From contig NC_039502.1 of the NCBI RefSeq assembly GCF_003590095.1, positions 3,201,753-3,265,752 on the forward strand: 64,000 nucleotides of DNA, read 5' to 3'. Under the pieces are notes generated by a model, which made no database searches, had not been told where the DNA came from, and saw nothing but the letters and a program-made list of their open reading frames with translations. Within the stretch, counting starts at the first letter, position 1. Every line of letters starts with the position of its first letter. Position numbers and translations under genes: made by a program. Shown here in pieces: positions 33,949 through 48,400 of the stretch. This stretch comes from Trichoplusia ni. Its lineage: Eukaryota; Arthropoda; Insecta; Lepidoptera; Noctuidae.

Positions 33949-36900
33949 GTATGTGGATCTGTGAAAAAAAAACATTTTATTTTTAGAAAGTAATATTCAG
34001 ATTTTATAAAAAAGTTAGGGTTTTATTATGAAAGTGTTAATTCTATTTCATGTCTCAGTGGTATTAAAAATTATTTTAAGATTAACATTGTAGAACGCAA
34101 CAAAAAATAAAAAAAAAACATTTAAAATAGCACTTTCGATTCTTAGCTGAAAAAAAAAATACAATCACTCTAAAAATGCCCAAAACAATTTAAAAGTCAT
34201 ACAAATTCAAAAAGTTTAAACGAGTAGAAAATAATATTACGCAAGTTAAGAAATCTGTTAACTTTTTCTGAAACGGAGGACGACTCATACTTATTGTCAC
34301 AAAAGTTCAGCATTCTTAAAAAGTTTTATAAGTGCGCTTCGGAATTTAAATAAAATTTAAGGAACCCCGAATAAAAACTTTTCTACAAAACTGTGGACTA
34401 ATGTTCATAAAAAAAACTGACCAGAACTACTTATCAATATTTTGAGACATTCTTTTTCGTTATTTAACATCTGATATTGGTTTCATGTGCAGTAAAATAA
34501 TTGCTTAGTAAATTCTCGACAGAAAATTCTATAAAATCAAAACAAATTATACTCTCCAAATTCAAACTTTTCGCATCATTATCGTAACAAAGCTACAAAC
34601 TCACAAGATATGTTAATTTAACTTAAAGCAACTTTCTTTATTGTTCCAATATGACGTCAGACGATAATTAAATCGACTTTGGAAGTTGAATTATAGGAAA
34701 TACTTAAAATATTAAACCTTCATAATAAACGTCACTTTCTACAACTGAACTTGAAGTTATGAACTCGTAAACTCATAACTTAGAGTTAGAAAACTATAAA
34801 AAAGTTAGAAGCTTTAACTAAGCGATTGTAGAGGAATTATTAGAGAAGTTTGGGATTTCTAAGCTTTATTTGATCGACCCATAATTATTTTTATCCTTAA
34901 CCATTTTAGTACTTCCAATAGCATGTCATTCTGATATCTATTAATTAAGTTATGTTCACAAAAGCATTCGTTAAAAACGAGTTTTTTTTCTTCTTTGAGG
35001 ATAAAATACGATTTAATAAAAGTTTTGGACATTTACTCTAAGCAAGCAGCACATTTAAATTTATTTAAAAATAATCAAGTATTGGATAGCTTTAAATTAA
35101 AAATATAGTCACATAGCTCTACAAATATAAAAAAAAAAACTAGTAATTAATCACGACTCCTGTTAAAGTTATTTTTTATTTACATTTTTAATGAATCTCT
35201 CCAATACAACAAGAACGTTAATAATGAATGAACAGATTGCAGAGAATTGATTAACATCATACGATCTTAAGATAAATGATGGAATCCAACGATTCATTTA
35301 TAAATAGAAACTCTTCGAACTATTATTTTTCAAGAACAATGTACAAAGTTGGAAATAAATGTTACGGAATGAAAAGATATGAGAGTTAAGTATTGTAGAA
35401 AAAATATGTGATTGGCCAATAGAAGGGCTCTACTTCAGAGTTTTGAGAGTCACCGTGATATTTTAAACTTAAATTATTAACCGAGTTTGCCGGAACATCT
35501 AGGACGTGACACGGACTTGTACTTTTAATGTAGTGTAACGGTAATGTTTATACGAAAAATTCGCACAAAGAAAATCTTACTTACATTCAAAATTTAAATT
35601 ATTATAAATAAATAAGCCTTTAAGTATTAAGTACTTAAACTTTGACTGACTTTAAAAGTCAGAGAGACTTTAATTTAAGGCAAGAGTTGAATTGACAAAA
35701 CCTGCGCCTTTTGCCAGTTATCAAATTTCTCTATTGTGCGACAAAACTTCGGAACAATATAATTTTATGTTTAGACACAAATAAATTCCGTATTCAAGTT
35801 ATAACTTATTGTCTTAGAATTACTTTTAGGTATTAATTATAAGTATCACCTTGGTACCTTTGTTCAATTGTTACAAAGGCAAGTCAATCGGAATTGTTGC
35901 TGTAAATTATTGAGATTGAGCCTGAAAATGAGTCTGAAAGCACGTAGTTACTTAAAGTAATATAAAATCAGAACTCTCTTTTTTAAAGCAAACTAAAAGC
36001 CGGAATACAATTTTAATTGAAATATATAATTTTACGCAAACTCAGAGAAATAATTACACCGTTTCAAGTCACTATCAAAAATATGTTCCAAAAATCCAAA
36101 TGTGTCTCTGAATACATTTACAGCTTCCATTCATTTTTCCCATGCATTGTGAGCTCAGAGATGTCAGTAGAGTTTTAATTCAACCGAGTGTAATGCTTTC
36201 TATCCACACGTTTCCGCAGGCTTTGACGGAAAATAGCGTCGGTATAATGGCTTCGACATCAATACACGACACTTAACTTTGAAATACCATAACATACTTT
36301 GAACAGAAATATATAATATACCGTTATTTTTTCATGAATAATTTTAAGTGATTTTTCTGTAAAATGAAAGGTTGCGGCCTTTTATGGTGGTTAGACAAAG
36401 ACCAACCTAACCCTTAATGCATCCATCAACGTGTGTCAGTTATTCTAAAATTTCCATTTATTTTGTAAATAAAAATTACTTTAGAACATGCGGGAACCCT
36501 TCTCAATTTAAGGGTAAACTCAGTATCCAGCTAAAAATATATATATACAACATAGATACAGAGTTTTCTACAGCGGTTTTATATTCTTCGAGATTAAATA
36601 TGATGATCCCTTTACGAGTACCTTAGTTTCCTTAACAGTAATCTGGCCTAAACTACCTATCTCAACGTAATCACATAGTAAAAGACAATGTGTTATGCAT
36701 GCTTAGGTGTTATAACCATGGAGGTTCTATTTCTTAAAAAATATGCTATAAGAAACTTGAATCACTAACCCTCTTATTTTTAACTAGCTTAGACACTGGC
36801 TCTACATACTTAGATATCAGTTTTTCCATTTACAATCATTTATGAAATTTCATTAGTTAATCTTAATAGATATTTATTATCGAACACTTAGCATATAGTA

Positions 36901-39900
36901 TCCCGCACAATTTATTATAACACCTTAGCTTCAATAATTTGAACTGTTTTCGCGACGTATAGTACCTCCGTCATCTTTTTCGATAAGAGAACAGAAATAT
37001 TCAGTTAAAACTCTAGATAAAAGTAAATATATATATTCTAGCTTATTTTGAAGTGTGGATAAGAGTTTATAAAAATGCTCTTTCTCTCATCTTTATTATT
37101 CTCGTGTAAAGATAAATAAGTCCACACACTTTCTGTGAACATGAACCAGTCACAAAACTATACTTAGAAGAAAATATTAAAATATGAAGTCACCCTGCAG
37201 ACTGCTTCTGTGGTATTGTATCTTTCTTTTTTTAATAGAATGACATAGAGTTAGAACTTGACATACTTTCGTCAAAATAACAAAGAGTATTATCTGCCTA
37301 CCCCTTAGTGTAGGCGTTATAGCAAACACGAGTACAGGATACAGGAACTTAATTTTCAACGCTGTCATAAAATAAACTCGATTCAGGAAGATTAATATTT
37401 ATAAGTTGTGTTTGTAGTCCAGGTCCTTTAAGAGCTAGAGTGTTTATGAAGAACAGTTCGCAACGCTATAGGTTACCAGTGACCGACAAATACATATTTC
37501 GTTGTTTGGCAGTTCATTTTTATTTTCGGTAGTAGGCCGTCACGCTACGACTTATATTTTCTAAAAGGACGTAAGAAAAATAATTGTAAATGGTAATCAT
37601 AATTATTGTCAGGCTGGTGTGCAAAGGATTTTTTCTAATTGATTCGATTCTAAATTTTGTGTATAAAATTTTAGTGACGTTCCAAAAAAAAGAACGCGGT
37701 AAGGACAAACGTATTGTATGTCATCTATTTGTCTATCGAGATTAAGAAGTAGGTCACTGTTGTACAAATACGTAGTGACGTGAGTTCAATAGTGAACGAA
37801 AATAGAACCTTTTTTGATGTAATTAGGAACGTCACCTCTAAGGTAAAGGAGAGTGTTTTCAACACCCTTTGTCTTAGTATTGTTAGTTCACCTTTAGAAT
37901 AAGTTACGGAAATCACTACGCACATGGCATTGTCTTTAAATAGTGATATGAAATATGCATTTTTATGTTTAATACAATTGATGCAGAATTTTGTGAGGCT
38001 TATGTAGCACTTTATCTTTTCTTATGCTCATAATACATGCAACCGTCTTGCAAATTTAAAAATATGATAATTTTCTTCGACAAAGTTTCGAACACTAACA
38101 GTAAATATCATTTTTACTTAACACCATAAGATAACAACTGCACAGTTTTCTTTAAAGTTCGAAAAATATGCATTTTGCAATAAAATAGAGTCAGTAGTAG
38201 CTGAAGTAAAAAGTTGAGAATAGATTTATGAGACACCGTATATGTGAAAAGTATTGTGGATAGAGTCGGTTATTTAAATAGCTTGGTTCGTATTTTAAAA
38301 CAGTATTAAGTTGCTACAAAAACTACGCTTGTGACTACGAAGTGCTACGAACGTAGACTATCTCTACGAGCGCCGGTTTTACATTCACAACTATTTATCG
38401 ATAAATTACGGAGGGTTTATGAGGAAAGCTACATACTTTATTTTTGTGCAGACTTTAAAACTATCGGTTTGATATGAGTACTGTACTACAGTACTGGACT
38501 TCGTAGGCATGTGTTTCTTACTACGTAGATACCAACAACAAAATTTTGTTGAACCTTTTCAGGAATTAACAAAACCGTTATGAAATGAAGGCTAATATGT
38601 GGTATTCAAGAATAAAGTGTTAATATTTGCATATATTTACGTTATAAAGGCTTGAGCCGAAAAATGTACCTACCCCATTTGAGGGTTAAGGCAATAAACA
38701 TAAAAACATATGAGAACTCTCATCTCACTAAATTAAGTAGAATATTATTTAATAATAGTTAGTGATAAAATTCTCTAGTAGATAAGAAGCATGAAGGTTT
38801 TATTATAAAGTCCTAGTAAAGTTTTTTCTTTTTTTTATCATCCCTTGAATTATTTCCGAGTTTACAGTTAATAAAGCTAAATAACCCGCCAGTTTCATTT
38901 ACAATATTTTGTATCATTAGTATATACTAGAATTTTTTGTTGATTTCAGCTTATTTGTATCATGTGTTATTAACAAATTATAGAACAAGGATCATCATTA
39001 TTTTTTTGCTTGAAGGTAAAATGTTTTAGTTCATGTATCATTAAGGAAACCTAACATATAACAAAGTCAAAATATTTCAGATTTCATTCAATTATTGGTA
39101 ATGTACATAAATAAGCAGGAGATTATTCTTTAACTAAAAAATATTTTATATGAATATGATAGAAAGATTGTAAAAAAAATCTGAAAAGTTTTTTTTTATG
39201 TCTCAGGTCCTACCTAGTTATACTATTCGAAACTGTTTTTTCAATTATGTTTTTCCCCCTAATTTTATCGGATATTTAGCACGCGATGCACTGTTCCTTC
39301 AGAACTTGTTATATGGCCTAAAATAAATATGTCAGATAGTTGAGATTTTTGTCTTTTATAACTCATTTAATTTCAGAAATATAAACAGACATATTACTGA
39401 GCCACGGCAACTTCACGTTAACTAATTTCTACATCATACGAATATAAAATACTTATAAGATATTATTAGAATAACAGATATTCCTGTTACCGTCTGTTTT
39501 ATTTGAGGACTAAAAAGCAATACCTACTAAATCAAAAAGGATTCTTGTACAAATATGTCTAAAAGCGAGCATCCATGCCTGAGTTAACCCATATACGTAA
39601 AATATTGTATACATAAAAAGTGTCATAAATTTCCTTGCACGGAATAACATTTTGGGTGATTTCTTTTCTCTGTTATTGATCCAAAAACGATGAAAAGGAG
39701 GTTTAACGCGACTATTTCTAATTATATTTCAGAGTTATTGAGTAGTTTCTTTGGTAGACAGCTTTGCTGCTATCAATACAAGCCAATCAGCTGTCGTCGA
39801 TAAGTCATATAACGTCAAAATCTCATTACGTAAAATAGATGAAAATCAAACTATAAACCCGTTCCCAGTATTAAACTCGAACAAACAACAATAAACATCA

Positions 39901-42900
39901 AACATTTTCGGCCAAATCACTATTAAATTGGAGAACCAATTCCGTGAGCGAATTGAAGGCTTAAAATTTACCGCCAATAATAACAAATAAATTGAATTTA
40001 ATATACGAGTAATAGTGGTATACGCCTGGTGCACATACTGCGCGGGACGGACGCGTCAACTTCACGCGTACATCCAAACTCAGCGATAATTACGTGTTTC
40101 CATTTCACCCTTCTGTTATTTTCCATGGACCATCCAAATTACGCGCATATCCCATAGCGCTTAATAAGGTGCGAATAAATTATAATCTCTCAATTAAAAA
40201 TAATTACACCAAAATTGTTATAATTACAGAAATTCATAATAAGTATGAGATTTTCAAATAATGGTTACGGTTCACGGAAATGAGAGTTTTACGATCGTTG
40301 TTTTGAGTTTTACAAGTTTGGACAGCCAAATTTTATACAATGTGCAAATTAGTTTGTTCTTTGTTTTAATGATTGACTTGTTTTATGTATGTAGATTTAC
40401 ACTATAAAACCACCATGACCATTGGTTTATGGCCGTCAATATTCTACATCCGATTCTCTATATATGCGATCTATATTCGTAGCAGTAGGTATTAGACTAG
40501 ACTAGCAGTAGGTTAAAAATCGCCAGAGTTATAGACTAAGTAGTATTCTCCCAAATATTGTTTCTTAGTCTAAATTCATTCTTCATCTTTGATAACGAAC
40601 TAGTATATTCCCTCCACTCCTTACTACCGCGAGTCACACAATACTTTTCCACATGTAAGATACGAATTCTATTTTACCATACACCAAAAGGTAATTCAAA
40701 TATTTTCTCGTATAACCAAATATCAATGCACGACATTGTAAATGAAAATTCACGTATCAATACCTAAGGGACAGGAAGGTATTGACGATCTCAATATTGT
40801 GGGAATCAAATTCTGACGTCTAAAAAATTGTATGTACCGACATATTTAACATGATAATATGTCAGAATTTAATTCTGTATAATATGTTAGCTGATTTTAC
40901 TGGTATATTCTGTAGTATTACACAGAGTCTGAGTGACAAATTGAAGTTTTGATCAAGACACAAAATAAAGATTATTAAAATAACCTTTAAAAATGTTAGT
41001 GAAAATAACCAAAGCCAAAACCAAATAATTATTTCATGAATTTTACCAACCATTAAGACATCCTGGATACAAAAAAAAACATTTCACCAAAATGTCTGTG
41101 GACACAATAATTATTTCAAATTTTTTCAAAAACAACATATCCACCAAAAAATTTAGCTGTACAATATACATTATAAAATGTGATTCAATTTGCCTATAAG
41201 CCAAACGTTAGGCGGAAACATTTAGAATCGTTAGGCTCGCGTATAGTCGAACAGTGAACGTAATAGGCTTTCCCCAAAAGGGTTTTGCAAATTATCTGTT
41301 ATCCCTGTAAAGAAAACAGAGGTAGAAAACCAATATTCCTGTTTTCGTATATCCTTCATTTATATTCTAATGTAAAGTAACATCCCTGATTATATTTTTA
41401 GGACGATACATTGCTATGTTTAAATAATTCATTCGATGACTTCAAAAATGTTCGTGTTATTTTATGAGTTCCAGACATTTTAGATCCAAGACAATTCCCA
41501 TTGTCATTTCCTTATTTTATTTTTTCTATTTTGTACTAATTGATTCGTTTATTAATTTGGGACGATACCTTTCCGATCTCTTTAATCTTAATTCTTATAA
41601 AAATATGAGCGAATATATATATATTTTTTATAGAAACGTCTAATTTAATCAAGTTTATTAACAGTACAATCATTTGCTATATACAAAATTTAAATAAATT
41701 GACTCTCTGTCTCCAGTACCTATACAGTGTAATCAATAGTTCATAGTATTTTTTTTCTACAAAAACTACCTCTTGTAGCAAATATTAGTTCTGTCCCAAT
41801 GGACAGCCGCAGATTACACCAGGCTAGCGAAAATCGACCGCTTCACGGAGGAACAATAGTAGAGAAAATAACTGCTCACCACCGAAAATTCTCGAATCAC
41901 AGTTTCCAATTACATATCCAAGTTGAAATCAACTATTACCCTGTTCAATGACTTTTAGTCGAATGTTCTAGAGTGATAATTTCTAAAGGTGTTCCATAGT
42001 TAAGATGTGCTCAGTCTCGCAATGACTCCAATCCGCTTTATCCACGGATTTTCGATTTCAATTAGGTTCTATATGAGGAAAATAGGAAATACGAAAGGAT
42101 TCACTTTTCTGAGTGAATGCATTTTACGAGGTGAGGTCTGCAGGTGTTAAGATAGTGAAAAATATTTTTATGTAACATTAAGTAGGACGATGGTAGAACT
42201 AGTACGTGATATCGTTTTCAAAAGGCTTTTGTAAGCGTCTTTTTTTTGTATTAACAATCACTAACATACCTACTACCCAAGTACCAAGCCACTTGTTACT
42301 TATTTAACAGACCAAAGATTAACCACAAAAATAATAAACGATTCAAAAATGGCAAACAATATTATAATATTAATACAATGAAATTCAACAGGAATAATTC
42401 ATCGGAACATCACGAAACATTTGCATGAATTAAAACATAATTTTCGCATCGGCAAAGTTTTACACTCTCAATACAGGTCGCATGCTACAGGAAGCATCAT
42501 AATTTAATTTGATATCACATTAAACATGCTTTTTGCGAGCAATTTTATACCAGTTAATTTAATTGTTTAATTATCACGAATATATGATATGATTTTCTGA
42601 TTGAATTGTTAATGCATAAGCCGATATTATGATTTATTAATTCACATTTTATGCGGAAAGGGGTGAACGAAAAACTCCCGTCTGTATTGAAGATGATTAA
42701 TGAGATGAGATGAATGATACAGCTTTTCCTGACGATTGCATGTTTAGGGGTTAGCATGAAGCAAAAAAATACAAGTTTAGAATTGTAAATTGCGGAAGAA
42801 ACACTACGCTACTCGAAGGTTATATTTTAGCTACTTACTTACTTACTATTTTATAGTAACACTTGCTATCCTTAGACTCAGGGAACACCTAGTTAAGGGT

Positions 42901-45378
42901 TTAAAATTTCAAGAATAATTTATTATATCTCTGGAGAACTCAACAAAATCTTTGTTACAAAATTATTATTTTGATAAATATGAAATCGGATGATACGGTA
43001 TAGGTAGTGGTTTCTTAGGTTTACGTGAATGTTAGTCTGCAATCGCCGAACATCCTGAAGGTTCCAGCCATTACATTAGATTATATTTTCTGCAATCAAT
43101 CTATTTCTTCTACATACAACTAGGTAACAATATAAAACTCGTTGCAACCGATAAATGTTTGAGCTAAAGAGGTCGTCGGCGCCCATTTGTGGTTTGGTCG
43201 GTTCGACGGCTCGATTCATCGCCTTTGCGTCGACGTCGATTCAAGTTAACAATATTATGGACCGCAGTTCAATCCGAGATAGATTAACAGATTTCATCGG
43301 AAATATTGCATCGAACTATCAGTTTAAGCCTTTGAATATATTGTTAACAGGTGTAGATGAAAGTAAATAAATTAGATTCAACAAATTTTTCGGTTTAATT
43401 CATTTTGATTTGAAGAGACGTGCTAATCTCTGGATTTACAAAATTACTAACGTTATTTAAGAGGATCGTAGACTATTTATTAACCTTAAAAATATCAACG
43501 AAGTGGGCACTGGTTCGCTAGATCTAATACAATTATGTAACATCGTACTGAGTTAAATACACGAACGAAAATAGTTTGCTATGTCTTAACATTTTTTATC
43601 CACTGTAATGAAATAAACATCAATATAGTCCATACTTTCAAAATCCCCAGTCACCAGTTAATTCACGCTTAACAGTATGTAACGGCTTACATTATCACAA
43701 GCCTAACAGGTTGTAGAGAAATATAGTGGAATTCCAACCATGCCACCCTGCGCGCACATAAAGGATAAGATTCGTCGTATAGTTTGTAAAACCTACTATA
43801 TCACATACTTTGAGTTTGGATCCCAGAATGTGGTAGAAATAGTAGAGTCTTTTTGATAGACATTATACGGCTTGGTCAAATCTTAAGTTAAGATACTGGT
43901 TTGGTATCGGAAAATAATATTAGTATGCTACACAACTTTAAAGGTAGGTACAGTTTATTTAGTAACTAACTTGAATAAAAATGAAATTCTTAAATAAAAG
44001 AGCGGTAAATATAAAAAGTTTTATCAAATTTGTCTTTTAAATTTAATATTCGCGAAAAAATATAATATAAACAAGTTGAAAGGCCTTTTAACTGCTAACT
44101 GTAAACACTTTATCTGTATAAGCGGCTTGAAGCAGAAAAAAAACTGGTTGTTTAATTTGAATTCATTTTAAACGGCTGCCATGATAAGGCACGGGTCACA
44201 AAGATGAAAATAACGAAATCTGGAGATTACCAACATTGTAAATTGCATTTTGTTTGTAAAAATTATTAGAATTAACACTTTTGTGTATTCAATTGATAGA
44301 AAATATTTTTTGCGCTCGAATACACTGCTTGAATTGGAATAAAAAAAATGGTAGAAAAAAATGGAGATTTTTAGATGTAAAAAGGTACGACAAAATTATA
44401 GAGTGAGAAAAATCATGTTTATTTTATAAAGTTTATACCTAATACTAGTTTTCTTTCTTATAGTATTAATATTTTTCGGCCATTTTTCTTTACGAAAAAC
44501 AACCCAAATTGTATAAAAACTCAAATCTTTTCGCTTCCTATCGCAAGAGATTTTGTAATCCTTTTACGTTAACCTTATCTCAAGCTTTTACCATTAAGCT
44601 GAGAAAACAAAATTTTATGATCATCTTGAATGAAAATGCATAGCACTCAAGATTAACAAACAATTTTAGTGAAGTGTCATTTTTACCTAAGTAATGGGAA
44701 TGCTAAGTATATACTGAAACTAAGTTACTTTGGCAAGGCTTCATGACAGTTTGAAGTACTACATAGGTACCCATGTCTGTACCTATTGTCGCCTAGTTCA
44801 GGCATTTGTAAGATGAAAATAGTGGGTATGTTTCTGTTTGTGTGTTCGATTATCTTCAAGCTTAAATGGCTGAACCGAATTCGATAAACCTTTAAAAATT
44901 ATTTTCAACGGAATAAGTAATTTTAAAACTGATTGGATTCAGACATAAAAAAGCGCTTTTTTAGTGGAGGTTCAATACTCAAATTCTTTGAAAATCATTG
45001 CAGTAAAATTAAAAAAAAGTTGAAAACTGAAAAAACAATATTGTTCACTGCTATTCTAAAAAGGTATGTAAGTTTAACTCTCCTTACTTAACTTTTTACA
45101 AGAAGGTGACACCTAGTTAGCCGAGTAACGCCATTCCCATTATTGGATCAACGCCTCGCGGATGAGCTCTCAGCTACCGACGATGTTTATCAAGCCACTC
45201 AACTTTGTGTTAACTTTTACCACATCTATTAGTTTCTTCAACATCTTTCTGAAAGGCTGAGTAGTTAGACCTTTAGATAGTATTAGTTACACTACCGCTT
45301 GTATCGCTACCGCGAGTTTTCGTGCGCTAGTGCTTTCAAAATTTTAAAGCAAGATTTTCATCATCGGTAACAGACCGA
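33949..45378. other. A+T-rich stretch, possibly first intron of the 33.9-kb gene
   Basis: No coding exon recognised. Points of note: TGACGTCA at 34652-34659; a cluster of CTACG/TACGA motifs at about 38310-38375; and a CpG-dense 70-base patch at 43171-43240. Short open frames here have the Phe/Ile/Lys-rich composition of translated A+T-rich DNA. Confidence 0.5.
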
Positions 45379-45432
45379 TGAGGAAAAGAGATGGCATTAT
45401 GTGGAGTGTATAGCGCCTTCCTGCTTCCTCAA
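45379..45432 (+). repeat. Short imperfect-palindrome repeat, copy 1
   Basis: GAGGAAAAGAGATGGCATTA ... GTGTATAGCGCC ... TGCTTCCTCAAC: ends and middle match, in reverse complement, the copy at 60666-60720. The two arms are partly self-complementary (GAGGAA / TTCCTC). Confidence 0.6.
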
Positions 45433-48400
45433 CACGATGCTAGTATCACTCTGGTTTGGTTGCGCTTTTCGGTCTTCACGCTTTGAGAGGATAAAAAAAG
45501 AGAACAGAAATGTTTTTTTGCACTACCGATCACTTATCTTTATAACGAGAAACTGCCATTACAGATTTTTTTTATCAGACACAGAGACCTTGTCATTCGT
45601 TACGTTAGCTCGTCCCAAATTGCGATTACCTTGATTTTCAATTCATCACCAAATTCTATCTGGTTTAGGGTAATAAATAAATTTTCGTGTTACAATTTTT
45701 TTTCATTAGCTTCCGACGGCAATTGAAAATCAATTCAATTAATTTCTCCAATCTGAAATCAAATTGGATTTAATGAGATATTCATTGTTTCAAAAAGTAA
45801 AACGATTTCAGATAAATCTTTTGGTTCTTTTAAACTAATGTTGTTTTCTGGGCCATTTATTTGATTCCAAATCGTTTCTTTATACCTTTATTTTAGTGTA
45901 ACGAAGATTAACATTTGTTTTTTTTTAAGAAATCCTTATGCTTTATCTGTTTGTAAGTTAAAATGTATTCTAACTTCGATATTCAGGTAAGGCGATTTGA
46001 AACTAGAACGAAACCAAGCGAAAGACAACATGTGTCGTCTTACGGTTGGAGTTGGTATTCATTTATTTAAAGTTTATGTTTAGTTTATTTATCCGCTCGA
46101 AAGCTACATTTCAGACGACCTGACTTAATTGAGGCCTTATAAGAAACTGTCTCTCTGAAACTCTGAAACTCAGGCAAGGTGTACGAGGTGCTTGAATGAA
46201 ATACCAAATAGCCTAAAAAAAATCTGTTTAATTTTTCTTCAAAATGAAATCGTATTTTTAGACACGAAATATTGAAAGGCCTAATATTTCGTTGACGGCA
46301 AACGATCTCGTCGCTGTTTATCATGGCAATTAACTTTCGCGGAGCGATGCTTACGAAATATATTCTGTGACCGCGTCACCCTGCCGCAAATTGATGGAAG
46401 TAACAGCCTTGCTCTTGAGTTCTCATCTGTTAGCGGGTTTTAAATTGAAATAGGAACTCGAGCAGAACGTGTTGCGTAGTTGAATTTGTATAAAGTTGTA
46501 AGTTTATTTAGAGACCTGCCTCAATGTTTAGCAAATAATCATTTATTTATTTATCCATTTATCCTTTACGCACAACGTGTAAAGAGGCGGACTTAATGCC
46601 TTAGGCATCTATACTGTTTGTATTCTAAAGTGGATGAATAACGATTTAATTACTCTTGTATGGGTCTATAAAAAACATTTGGATAATCTTTGTCAATTAT
46701 TTCTTACTTGTTATTGCCTGTCAATATTTGAGTTGTAGATCACAATTTAGTTTTATAGTGTAGAATTGTAGGTACAACATATATTCAGTATCCTCACAAG
46801 GCATTTGATCACAAAATAATTCAAAAAACTAAATTATTTACTATAATCAATACTTAGAAAGATCATGACAAAAAAAATGTCAAGTTAGAACCGCCCGTGC
46901 TTGAAAAAGCCTTGTATAGAAGAAGTTCAATGGTGTTTATTTGTCAAGATTTATTATGATTAAGGGGAACCCGAAATTGTTACGAGTAGGCCGTACTAAG
47001 GGAGTACTTTCATCTACTGAAAAGCTTGTATGATTTGTTTCATTGTTTTCATGATTCATAAAAGGGTGAACGCGCATACAATTTATTATTCATTACGATT
47101 TTTGTTTGTCGTAGCTGCAATATGTACCTATATTTGTGTTTGTTTTTTAATATTGGTAATTTTATCGTTCAAGCCACTCTGTATTAAAAATCTTTATTCA
47201 AAGAGTTCGAACTACTTATTTTCAATTCAAAACTTAATCAATTTACATAGTCTTAAAAATAACAGCTCTTAAAAGGTCAAAGTTTAACAAAAAGTAAGAG
47301 AAGTCTTAAAATTGTAATGAAATAGACTCATTGGTTACCAAGCTAGCTGTCAAATAGTGCCGTAAACAGATATCTGCAAATTCAGTAATGGATCGTACAC
47401 GGCACGCCACTATCGTGGACAAACAACGATGTTGATACCCTTTTTGTAGCTACCGTTAAAAATCCTTCTAGTGTGATACTTCCGTACCACACAGTATCTA
47501 CGGTCAATGGTTAAAATAAGTTAAGTTACTCATTAGCATAAGAAAAATAAAAAACTATACAAAAACAAATAATTTTCTAGCACAAAATGCTTGCTTTAAA
47601 AAGCTTCGACAGAGACTTACACTCACTCACAATAAAAAGCTCATTATGAAAGAAAAAACAAATGAAAGATTCTTAGTTTGAATTCGTTCAGACCAACTTT
47701 GATCTTCGATTTATAAATAAAACACCAACAGGCGATCAGAATGTATCATGGCCAAAAAATGGGAACGCCGATGAAATAATCTTTGAATTGACATAACCTA
47801 TTTAGGTAAATGTCACGTGATCCGTGAATGTCACTTCCACACGTATTTTGTTGATTTGTCTGAAAGATTGTAATCTTTTTATGGAACGTGATTGCGAAAT
47901 ACATATTTACGAAGCTGTTAAATGATTGGTATTTTATGATTAGGAAAGCAAATTTATTAAAGATGTAATGTGCAGCGTATGGGACAGAATAATCAAGTAA
48001 AGAAGTTCTATCATTCTTAGAGCAAATTTTCGTTATCACTACTAACTTACAACAGCCAGCACTTCGATGCCAATCTCTTCATAAGTATGTAACAGAGATT
48101 GTCATTTATTTACGACCCGCCAAACATAATAATCTGCACTAAACAAGCGGCCATCTTTATTTGATGACGTCACGCAATATGCAATGATTTATAGGCCAAT
48201 CTAAAGGGTTTGAGGGAAAAATTAGGCTGATATTATGTTAGTACGTGACTTCGGATGGTATGCTGACGTCACCAGTCCTGATAGATGTTTTTACGATCCC
48301 CGTTATTAACATTTCAGTACAGTAAAATTTGGTTTATTGCGAAACACGGTTCGGGAATAAAATTTATTATTGTTTACACGCTTTCGAATATAATAGACTC

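Noticed and set aside
43155..43370. 71-codon plus-strand frame
   Set aside because: It has no recognisable domain or splice context; it is open mainly because of the CpG-dense patch.
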